A DNA stretch of 5,745 bases from Ga0077527 sp964606765 (GTDB lineage Bacteria > Pseudomonadota > Gammaproteobacteria > Burkholderiales > SG8-41): the NCBI GenBank assembly GCA_964606765.1, contig CAZSIR010000173.1, forward strand, positions 1-5,745, given 5' to 3'. Positions 1-5,137 of this stretch are shown here, one piece after another. A program made the translations under genes and the position numbers. The notes below the pieces were generated by a model that searched no databases, was not told where the DNA came from, and saw only the letters and a list, made by a program, of their open reading frames with translations. How positions within the stretch are numbered: the stretch's first letter is position 1; each line of letters starts with the position of its first letter.

Positions 1-220
1 TGGGCTGTGCGCCGACCACGCCCTGGCCTTTGACTTCCTGCACCAGGTTGTTGGCGTCGGTGATGATCCAGTGGCGGCTTCGCAGCTGCGCAGCCACTTC
101 TCCGGTGTTGGTGATGGTGATCGTATAGGAAAAGGCGTAACGGTTGGCGTCAGCATCGGACTGTTCAGCGACATAACTCGCACGCGGTGAAACGGTGATG
201 TGGTATTTGTTGTCGGCCAT
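1..220 (-). CDS. apaG: ApaG family protein, N-terminal part (cut by window edge)
   Basis: Reading the minus strand from the ATG at 220-218 gives 73 codons that remain open to the window edge. ApaG proteins are usually about 125 residues, so roughly the first 58% is present. The start MADNKYHITVSPRASYV, the beta-strand segment YTITITNTG, the LRSRHWIITDANN block and the glycine-rich VKGQGVVGAQP near the edge match the ApaG domain (fibronectin-III-like fold, formerly DUF525). The biochemical role of bacterial ApaG is not well settled; the name comes from linkage to apaH, and the same fold occurs in some eukaryotic F-box proteins. An upstream ATG at 235-233 is out of frame, so the ATG at 220 is the natural start. 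The ribosome-binding site is weak. The gene is divergent from rpe across a 98-base spacer. Confidence 0.9.
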   Translation of the reverse strand, partial: MADNKYHITVSPRASYVAEQSDADANRYAFSYTITITNTGEVAAQLRSRHWIITDANNLVQEVKGQGVVGAQP

Positions 221-263
221 GGCCGTATTCTCGCATCCACTGCCCTGCAGCGAAAGTTCCACA

Positions 264-291
264 TGTTCACAGTGGCGGGAACAGGTAGAAT
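264..291 (+). promoter_or_regulatory. Candidate sigma-70 promoter for rpe-gph
   Basis: TAGAAT at 286-291 matches the -10 consensus at five of six positions. A weak -35 candidate, TGTTCA at 264-269 (three of six), lies 16 bases upstream. Transcription would start near 298, leaving a leader of only about 20 bases before rpe. The spacer separates divergent genes, so a plus-strand promoter must lie in it or inside apaG. This is pattern matching by eye only. I saw no equally good minus-strand promoter for apaG here. Confidence 0.3.
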
Positions 292-318
292 TACTCCGCC
301 CATGATCCGGACATTGCC

Positions 319-981
319 ATGAACCACCGTCTTGCGCCCAGCATACTTTCCGCCGATTTTGCCCGTCTCGGCGAGGAGGTGCAGTCGGTGGTTGCCGCCG
401 GCGCCGACCTGATCCACTTTGACGTGATGGACAATCACTACGTGCCCAACCTGACCATCGGGCCTCTGGTGTGCCAGGCGATCCGTCCGCTGGTCAAGGT
501 GCCGATCGACGTGCATCTGATGGTGAAACCGGTGGACCGCATCGTGCCGGATTTCGCCAAGGCCGGCGCCAACATCATTTCCTTCCACCCGGAAGCCTCC
601 GAACACATCGACCGCACCATCAGCCTGATCAAGGAACACGGCTGCAAAGCCGGGCTGGTGTTCAATCCGGCGACGCCGCTGGATTATCTCGACCACGTCA
701 TCGACAAACTGGATTTGATCCTGATCATGTCGGTCAATCCCGGCTTCGGCGGGCAGGCCTTCATTCCGGGGGCGCTGCCCAAGCTCGCGGCGGCGCGCAA
801 ACGCATATCCCAGAGCGGCCGCGATATCTGGCTGGAAGTGGATGGCGGCGTGAAAGCCGACAACATCGCGGAAATCGCCAAGGCCGGCGCTGATACCTTC
901 GTCGCGGGCTCGGCGATCTTCGGCACCAAGGACTACAAGGCCACCATCGCGGCGATGCGCGCAGCGCTCGCCAAATCCTGA
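319..981 (+). CDS. rpe: Ribulose-phosphate 3-epimerase
   Basis: A complete 220-residue protein that interconverts D-ribulose 5-phosphate and D-xylulose 5-phosphate in the cytosolic pentose phosphate pathway or Calvin cycle. It is a single TIM barrel of typical family length. Visible signatures are LAPSILSADF (5-14), IHFDVMDNHYVPN (32-44), VPIDVHLMV (61-69), MSVNPGFGGQ (137-146), LEVDGGV (172-178) and the phosphate-binding VAGSAIF (195-201). By family analogy, His33, Asp35, His66 and Asp175 bind the metal, with Asp35 and Asp175 acting as the acid/base pair. The ATG at 319 is the only reasonable start: an in-frame TAG at 286-288 precedes it with no other start between. The Shine-Dalgarno is poor (GGA at 309-311). 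gph follows after 60 bases, an arrangement common in beta- and gammaproteobacteria. Confidence 0.97.
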   Translation: MNHRLAPSILSADFARLGEEVQSVVAAGADLIHFDVMDNHYVPNLTIGPLVCQAIRPLVKVPIDVHLMVKPVDRIVPDFAKAGANIISFHPEASEHIDRTISLIKEHGCKAGLVFNPATPLDYLDHVIDKLDLILIMSVNPGFGGQAFIPGALPKLAAARKRISQSGRDIWLEVDGGVKADNIAEIAKAGADTFVAGSAIFGTKDYKATIAAMRAALAKS

Positions 982-1041
982 ATTTCTGAAAGAGCGGGGC
1001 CGCGGCCTGTGAGTCGCAGCGCTGTTGGCTGCAGCTGAACC

Positions 1042-1728
1042 ATGAAAAAAACGTTTCCGATCGACGTGCAGGCCGTGATGATTGATCTTGACGGCACCCT
1101 GCTCGACACCATCCCCGATTTGGCCGCCGCCGCCAACCTGATGCTGGAGGCGCTGGGGCACGCGCCGCTGCCGCTGGATACCGTGCGTAACTTCGTCGGC
1201 AAAGGCATCCCGCGGCTGGTCGAACGTGCGCTGGCGCGTGACATCGACGGTCATGCCGATGCAGCGGCGATGGCAGAGGCGCTGCCGGTGTTCGAGCGTT
1301 TCTATACCGAGGTCAATGGCTGCTATACCACCGTGTATCCCGGTGTAATGGAGGGCTTGGAGCAATTCCGTGCCGGCGGTTTTCCGCTGGCCTGCGTCAC
1401 CAACAAATCCGGCGCGTTCACACTGCCGCTGCTGGAGCGCATGGGCATGGCGCCGTTTTTTGCGCAGACCATTTCCGGCGACACGCTGGCGCGCAAAAAA
1501 CCTGATCCGATGCAGTTGCTGCATGCCTGCGCGCAGTTCGGCGTGGAACCCGGGCGGATGCTGATGATCGGTGATTCGGTGAATGATGCGCAGGCGGCAC
1601 GCGCGGCGGGCTGTCCGGTATTCTGCGTGCCCTACGGCTACAACGAGGGGCTGGAGGTGCAGAGCCTTGATGTTGATGCTATAGTAGGCGCGCTGACTGA
1701 ATGTATCTCATTGATTAAAAAGGTTTAA
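1042..1728 (+). CDS. gph: Phosphoglycolate phosphatase (HAD superfamily)
   Basis: A complete 228-residue HAD hydrolase that dephosphorylates 2-phosphoglycolate to glycolate. The substrate arises from Rubisco oxygenation or from repair of oxidised DNA ends. All HAD motifs are visible: motif I DLDGTLLD with nucleophile Asp15 and acid/base Asp17, motif II Thr120 in CVTNKS, motif III Lys153 in KKPDP, and motif IV GDSVND with Asp178 and Asp182. The helical cap lies at about residues 23-100 and carries the FVGKGIPRLVERAL block typical of Gph. An in-frame TGA at 1036-1038 rules out any upstream start. The Shine-Dalgarno is weak, which suggests coupling to rpe or a different initiation mode. The position between rpe and trpE supports Gph over other HAD phosphatases. 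The last codons sit in an unusually AT-rich patch that may hold the trp promoter. Confidence 0.95.
   Translation: MKKTFPIDVQAVMIDLDGTLLDTIPDLAAAANLMLEALGHAPLPLDTVRNFVGKGIPRLVERALARDIDGHADAAAMAEALPVFERFYTEVNGCYTTVYPGVMEGLEQFRAGGFPLACVTNKSGAFTLPLLERMGMAPFFAQTISGDTLARKKPDPMQLLHACAQFGVEPGRMLMIGDSVNDAQAARAAGCPVFCVPYGYNEGLEVQSLDVDAIVGALTECISLIKKV
1677..1721 (+). promoter_or_regulatory. Candidate trp promoter(s) inside the 3' end of gph
   Basis: Two candidates overlap here. The first is an extended -10, TGCTATAGT at 1677-1685 (hexamer five of six, preceded by TGn), with a poor -35 (TGCAGA, 1658-1663). It would start RNA near 1692, giving a leader of about 165 bases before trpE. The second is CTGACT (1693-1698), 17 bases, then TAAAAA (1716-1721), each four of six, starting near 1728. 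The stretch 1697-1730 is clearly AT-rich inside GC-rich DNA, as expected of a promoter. I saw no obvious TrpR operator. Inference only; read-through from rpe-gph is also possible. Confidence 0.35.
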
Positions 1729-1757
1729 TCGTGTTGCTCTCGACGAGGTTTGAAACG

Positions 1758-1799
1758 GTGTCTGGCGCCTGGCGCTGGCGTTGCGATTGGCGTAGCTGA
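1758..1799 (+). CDS. trpL: trp operon leader peptide (three Trp codons)
   Basis: A GTG-initiated ORF encoding MSGAWRWRCDWRS, with TGG codons at 1770, 1776 and 1788 and a TGA stop at 1797-1799, 60 bases before trpE. Three Trp codons in seven, directly upstream of trpE, is the classic signature of ribosome-mediated attenuation: when charged tRNA-Trp is scarce the ribosome stalls on these codons and changes the leader RNA fold. A Shine-Dalgarno GAGGT (1745-1749) lies 8 bases before GTG 1758. An alternative in-frame GTG at 1731, with AAGG at 1720-1723, would give a 22-residue peptide with the same Trp-rich end. Attenuation of trpE is established in enterics and reported in pseudomonads; applying it here is inference from sequence. 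Repetition of TGGCG in the segment leaves some chance of coincidence. Confidence 0.7.
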   Translation: MSGAWRWRCDWRS

Positions 1800-1804
1800 T
1801 CGCG
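1782..1804 (+). promoter_or_regulatory. Leader hairpin overlapping last Trp codon and stop of trpL
   Basis: Arms TGCGATTGGC (1782-1791) and GCTGATCGCG (1795-1804) pair over 10 consecutive positions (seven Watson-Crick, three G-U) around a GTA loop. The 5' arm contains the third Trp codon and the loop region runs into the trpL stop, the position of the 1:2 pause hairpin in known trp attenuators. A mutually exclusive pairing exists between 1792-1797 and 1813-1818. Downstream, a T5 run (1843-1847) is preceded only by weak stems, so a classical terminator is not evident. Confidence 0.5.
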
Positions 1805-1849
1805 CGTTGCAGGGCTGCTGTTCCGTTTTCGTACCCGTACTGTTTTTGT

Positions 1850-1853
1850 GGAG
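1850..1853 (+). promoter_or_regulatory. trpE ribosome-binding site deciding the start
   Basis: GGAG lies 6 bases before ATG 1860. It therefore supports that ATG rather than the in-frame GTG at 1848-1850, which overlaps the site itself. The conserved TrpE N-terminus also begins right after ATG 1860. Confidence 0.75.
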
Positions 1854-1859
1854 CAAGAC

Positions 1860-2987
1860 ATGACTGAATCTGAATTCGATCGACTCGCCGCCGCGGGTTA
1901 CAACCGTGTGCCGGTGGTGCTCGAAACCTTCGCTGACCTCGACACGCCGCTGTCGATCTACCTGAAGCTCGCCAACCAGCCGTACAGCTATTTGCTGGAA
2001 TCGGTTGTGGGCGGGGAACGTTTCGGACGTTATTCCTTCATCGGCCTTGCCGCCGCTGCGCGTATCGAAGTGCGCGACCACAGCTGCATCGAGGTTCGTG
2101 AAGGTCTCGAGACGCTGCGCGAAGAAGCCGAAGACCCGCTGGCCTTCGTCGAAAACTACCTGAAGCGTTTCAAGGTCGCGACCGATCCGCGGCTGCCGCG
2201 ATTCTGCGGCGGACTGGTCGGTTATTTCGGCTATGACACCGTGCGTTACATCGAAAAACGGCTCGCCCGCAGCAACAAGCGCGACGAACTGGGCACGCCG
2301 GACATCCTGCTGCTGGTGTCGGAAGAAATCGCCATTGTCGACAACCTGTCAGGCAAGCTGTCGCTGGTGGTGTATGCCGAGCCGGGCAAACCCGGGGCCT
2401 ATGCCGCGGCGCGCGCGCGCCTGGCCGTGCTGCTGGAAAAGCTGCGCGCGCCGGTGAGGCTGCCGGAAAGTGCACCGACCCAATCGGAGCCCGCGGTGTC
2501 CGGTTTCGGCGAAGCTGCCTATTACAGAGCGGTGGATCGCGCGAAAAAATACATCTTCGAAGGCGACATCATGCAGGTGGTGCCGTCACAGCGCATGAGC
2601 AAGCCCTTCCACGCTTCGCCGCTGTCGCTGTATCGGGCATTGCGCGCATTGAATCCTTCGCCGTACATGTTCTGCTTCAATTTCGGCGANNNNNNNNNNN
2701 NNNNNNNNNNNNNNNNNNNNNNNNNNNNNNNNNNNNNNNNNNNNNNNNNNNNNNNNNNNNNNNNNNNNNNNNNNNNNNNNNNNNNNNNNTTCCACGGCAA
2801 TATGGATGTGGCGATTGCCTTGCGCACCGCGGTGATCAAGGATGGAAAACTGCATGTGCAGGCGGGGGGCGGCGTGGTTGCCGATTCACAGCCGGAAGCG
2901 GAATGGCAGGAAACCCAGAACAAGGCGCGGGCCTTGTTGCGTGCCGCCGAAATCGCCGAAGCCGGCCTTGATACCCGTCTGGATTGA
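1860..2987 (+). CDS. trpE: Anthranilate synthase component I (interrupted by assembly gap)
   Basis: TrpE aminates chorismate and eliminates pyruvate to give anthranilate, using ammonia from TrpG. Before the gap, 277 codons are visible. They include the N-terminal regulatory domain with LLES (45-48), a Trp feedback-binding motif in enteric TrpE, GGLVGYFGYD after residue 115, EGDIMQVVPSQR from residue 234 and NPSPYMF (265-271). After the gap, 65 codons include FHGNMDVAIALRTAVI and the chorismate/Mg site VQAGGGVVADSQPEAEWQE. Only about 342 residues are visible against roughly 490-510 in the family. About 150 residues of the catalytic core, including the expected GTLSGAPK motif, therefore lie in the gap, which cannot be just 100 bases. 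The frame matches on both sides, and I see no sign that the gene is broken. The start is ATG 1860 with GGAG; GTG 1848 would add four residues. Probably controlled by the upstream leader peptide. Confidence 0.95.
   Translation: MTESEFDRLAAAGYNRVPVVLETFADLDTPLSIYLKLANQPYSYLLESVVGGERFGRYSFIGLAAAARIEVRDHSCIEVREGLETLREEAEDPLAFVENYLKRFKVATDPRLPRFCGGLVGYFGYDTVRYIEKRLARSNKRDELGTPDILLLVSEEIAIVDNLSGKLSLVVYAEPGKPGAYAAARARLAVLLEKLRAPVRLPESAPTQSEPAVSGFGEAAYYRAVDRAKKYIFEGDIMQVVPSQRMSKPFHASPLSLYRALRALNPSPYMFCFNFGXXXXXXXXXXXXXXXXXXXXXXXXXXXXXXXXXXFHGNMDVAIALRTAVIKDGKLHVQAGGGVVADSQPEAEWQETQNKARALLRAAEIAEAGLDTRLD
2690..2789. other. Assembly gap inside trpE (100 N placeholder)
   Basis: Exactly 100 N, the conventional filler for a gap of unknown size. 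Comparison with family length indicates that about 450 bases of trpE are missing here rather than 100. Additional material such as a repeat or insertion cannot be excluded. Confidence 0.95.
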
Positions 2988-2992
2988 GGAGG
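2987..2992 (+). promoter_or_regulatory. Strong trpG Shine-Dalgarno overlapping the trpE stop
   Basis: AGGAGG, 5 bases before ATG 2998, begins on the last base of the trpE TGA. It fixes the trpG start and suggests high or coupled translation of trpG, fitting a 1:1 TrpE:TrpG complex. Confidence 0.85.
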
Positions 2993-2997
2993 ACGCC

Positions 2998-3567
2998 ATG
3001 TTACTGATGATCGATAACTACGACTCCTTCACCTACAACCTGGTGCAGTACTTCGGCGAGCTCGGCGAGGATGTGGCGGTGCACCGCAACGACGAAATCA
3101 CGCTGGACGACATCAAGCGGCTCAAGCCGGCACGCATCGTCGTGTCGCCGGGGCCGTGCACGCCGAACGAAGCGGGGGTGTCGGTGCCGCTGATCAAGGA
3201 ATTCGCCGGGAAAATCCCCATCCTCGGTGTCTGCCTCGGCCACCAGAGCATCGGCCAGGCCTTCGGCGGCAAAATTGTCCACGCGCGGCAGCTGATGCAC
3301 GGCAAGACCTCCCCGATCCAGCATGAAAGCGCCGGGGTATTTCGCGGTCTGCCGAAGCCGTTTTCGGCGACGCGTTACCATTCGCTGGTGATCGAGCGCA
3401 GCAGCCTGCCGGATTGCCTGGCGGTGACGGCCTGGACCGATGATGGCGAGATCATGGGGGTGCGCCACAAGACGCTGGCGGTGGAAGGCGTGCAGTTCCA
3501 TCCGGAGTCGATCCTGACCGAGCATGGCCACCAGATGCTGAAGAATTTTCTCGAGGAAAAACGCTGA
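2998..3567 (+). CDS. trpG: Anthranilate synthase component II (glutamine amidotransferase)
   Basis: A complete 189-residue class I glutamine amidotransferase that hydrolyses glutamine and passes ammonia to TrpE. Visible motifs are MLLMIDNYDSFTYNLVQ at the start, the VVSPGPCTPNEAG oxyanion/substrate region (48-60), the nucleophile elbow GVCLGHQ with Cys79, and GVQFHPES with His168 and Glu170 completing the triad. Length is typical of a stand-alone TrpG. PabA is closely similar, but the position between trpE and trpD argues for TrpG; it may serve both pathways if no separate PabA exists. The start is ATG 2998 because of the AGGAGG; a longer reading from 2842 would lie within trpE. It follows trpE after 10 bases. 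In Pseudomonas aeruginosa this same trpE-trpG junction is split by the pyocin cluster; here it is intact. Confidence 0.97.
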   Translation: MLLMIDNYDSFTYNLVQYFGELGEDVAVHRNDEITLDDIKRLKPARIVVSPGPCTPNEAGVSVPLIKEFAGKIPILGVCLGHQSIGQAFGGKIVHARQLMHGKTSPIQHESAGVFRGLPKPFSATRYHSLVIERSSLPDCLAVTAWTDDGEIMGVRHKTLAVEGVQFHPESILTEHGHQMLKNFLEEKR

Positions 3568-4477
3568 TGAAGCCGCAGGAAGCGCTGACGCGCATCATTG
3601 AACATCGCGAGATTTTTCACGACGAGATGCTGTCGCTGATGCGGCAGATCATGAGCGGCGAGGTGTCGCCGGTGCTGATTGCTGCAATCATTTCCGGTCT
3701 GCGCGTCAAAAAGGAAACCATCGGTGAAATCGCCGCCGCGGCCACGGTGATGCGCGAGTTTGCCACCGCGGTGCCGGTGCCTGATGCGCCAGAGCTGATC
3801 GATACCTGCGGCACCGGCGGCGATTCCGCGCATACCTTCAATGTGTCGACGGCGGCGATGTTTGTCGCCGCGGCAGCGGGCGCCAAAATCGCCAAACACG
3901 GCGGCCGTTCGGTCTCGAGCAAATCCGGCAGCGCCGATGTGCTGGAATTGCTCGGGGTGAACATCAACCTGAAACCGGAGGCCGTGGCGGAGTCGATTGC
4001 CGCCACCGGCATCGGTTTCATGTTTGCGCCCAACCACCACAGTGCGATGAAACATGCCGCGCCGGTGCGCCGCGAGCTTGGCGTCAAAACCATATTCAAC
4101 ATCCTCGGGCCGCTGACCAATCCGGCGGGCGCAAAACAACAGGTCATGGGCGTGTTCCACCCCGATCTGGTCGGCATCCAGGCGCGCGTGCTGCAGCGGC
4201 TGGGCAGTCGGCGCGTGATGATCGTGCATGGCCTGGAAGGCCTTGATGAACTGTCGATCAGCGGACCGACGGCAGTCGGTGAACTGAAAGACGGGCAGGT
4301 GCGCGAATATATGGTGGCGCCGGCGGATGTCGGCCTGAAAACCCACAATAACGCAGCGATCCGTGTCGAAGGCATTGAGCAATCGCGAGACATGCTGCTC
4401 GGGGCGCTGGACAACAAGCCGGGCGCGGCGCGCGACATTGTTGCGCTGAATGCCGGGGCGAGCATTTATGTCGCCGG
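3567..4477 (+). CDS. trpD: Anthranilate phosphoribosyltransferase (3' end lost in gap)
   Basis: TrpD transfers phosphoribose from PRPP to anthranilate. The ATG overlaps the trpG stop by one base (TGATGA), so translation is likely coupled; GAGG at 3553-3556 could serve as ribosome-binding site. About 304 residues are visible: the helical N-domain with GEVSPVLIAAIISGLRVKKET, the PRPP loop DTCGTGGD (79-86), FNVSTA (91-96), KHGGRSVSSKSGSAD (110-124), GFMFAPNHHSAMKHAAPVRRELG, and IFNILGPLTNPAGA. The sequence stops in the gap at NAGASIYVAG, about 35-40 residues short of the usual 340-345. Residue 113 is Gly where many TrpD proteins have Asn (KHGNR). The reading frame happens to continue across the gap into trpC, which creates a false fusion. 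Confidence 0.95.
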
Positions 4478-4577
4478 NNNNNNNNNNNNNNNNNNNNNNN
4501 NNNNNNNNNNNNNNNNNNNNNNNNNNNNNNNNNNNNNNNNNNNNNNNNNNNNNNNNNNNNNNNNNNNNNNNNNNNNN
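4478..4577. other. Assembly gap across the trpD-trpC junction (100 N placeholder)
   Basis: Exactly 100 N. From family lengths, the missing part should hold about 35-40 TrpD residues with the stop, any spacer, and about 80-85 TrpC residues with its start: at least about 350 bases. The true trpD-trpC spacing and the trpC start cannot be read. Confidence 0.95.
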
Positions 4578-5135
4578 GCCACTTATGAACGCCATGGCGC
4601 GGCCTGCCTGTCGGTGCTGACCGACAGCCAGTTTTTCCAGGGCAAACTCGATGATCTGAAAGCCGCGCGCGGCGCCTGCAAGCTGCCGGTGCTGCGCAAG
4701 GATTTCATGATGGATCCGTACCAGGTGTACGAAGCGCGCGCCGCCGGCGCCGATTGCATCCTGCTGATCGTGGCCGCGCTGGAAGCAAGTCGCATGCGTG
4801 AACTTGAGGCCGTGGCCCACGAGCTGGGCATGGCGGTGCTGGTGGAAGTGCATGACGGCGCCGAGCTTGATGCAGCGCTGCAACTCAAGACGCCGCTGAT
4901 CGGCGTCAATAACCGCAATCTGCGTACTTTCGAAACCACACTGGATACCACGCTGGGTCTGCTGCAAAAAATTCCGGCGGAGCGGCTGGTGATCACCGAA
5001 AGCGGCATTCTCAAGCCGCAGGATGTGGAAAAAATGCGCGCCCATGCCGTGCATGGTTTTCTGGTCGGCGAGGCGTTCATGCGCGCTGCTGATCCGGGTG
5101 CCGAACTGGAGCGCCTGTTCGGCAGGGCGGCCTGA
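4578..5135 (+). CDS. trpC: Indole-3-glycerol-phosphate synthase (5' end lost in gap)
   Basis: TrpC cyclises carboxyphenylamino-deoxyribulose phosphate to indole-3-glycerol phosphate with loss of CO2 and water. The visible 185 residues cover most of the TIM barrel, starting at ATYERHGAACLSVLTD, which normally lies near residue 80-85 of about 265. Catalytic and binding positions remain clear: Lys in LPVLRKDF (codon 4698), Glu in VLVEVHD (codon 4845), Asn in IGVNNRNL (codon 4908) and Ser in VITESGI (codon 5001). The phosphate-site FLVGEAFMRA follows near the C-terminus. The early AEIKKASPS block with the first catalytic Glu and Lys falls in the gap. There is no trpF domain after it, so this is a monofunctional TrpC rather than the enteric TrpCF type. 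It ends at TGA 5133-5135, two bases before coq7. Confidence 0.95.
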   Translation, partial: ATYERHGAACLSVLTDSQFFQGKLDDLKAARGACKLPVLRKDFMMDPYQVYEARAAGADCILLIVAALEASRMRELEAVAHELGMAVLVEVHDGAELDAALQLKTPLIGVNNRNLRTFETTLDTTLGLLQKIPAERLVITESGILKPQDVEKMRAHAVHGFLVGEAFMRAADPGAELERLFGRAA

Positions 5136-5137
5136 AC

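Noticed and set aside
998..1007. GGCCGCGGCC palindrome between rpe and gph
   Set aside because: A perfect 10-base palindrome leaves no room for a stable hairpin loop and has no T-run after it. In GC-rich DNA this is likely chance; a terminator here would also separate genes that appear co-oriented in an operon.
1016..1032. GCAGC/GCTGC hairpin just before gph
   Set aside because: Only five base pairs with a seven-base loop and no conserved context; too weak to report as a regulatory element.
1843..1847. T5 run before trpE as an intrinsic terminator
   Set aside because: Stems before it are weak: GTA/TAC with a four-base loop (1831-1840), or a bulged CAG-GG with CC-CTG pairing enclosing about 20 bases. 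I would not call it a terminator without a folding calculation.
1848..1859. GTG at 1848 as the trpE start
   Set aside because: It would add only MEQD, it overlaps the GGAG ribosome-binding site, and ATG 1860 has ideal spacing and begins the conserved TrpE N-terminus.
2842..2997. Upstream extension of trpG to an ATG at 2842
   Set aside because: The extension lies inside the trpE C-terminus in another frame. ATG 2998 has AGGAGG and begins the canonical MLLMIDNYDSF.
3617..4465. A 282-codon minus-strand frame opposite trpD
   Set aside because: Rich in Ser, Ala, Pro and Arg with no recognisable motif, and fully opposite a confident TrpD; an antisense shadow.
3375..5054. A 559-codon open frame on the minus strand opposite trpG, trpD and trpC
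   Set aside because: It runs through the N gap, which cannot show stops, and its residue composition (rich in His, Arg and Gln) is that of an antisense shadow of GC-rich genes. The plus strand encodes clear Trp enzymes with intact motifs.
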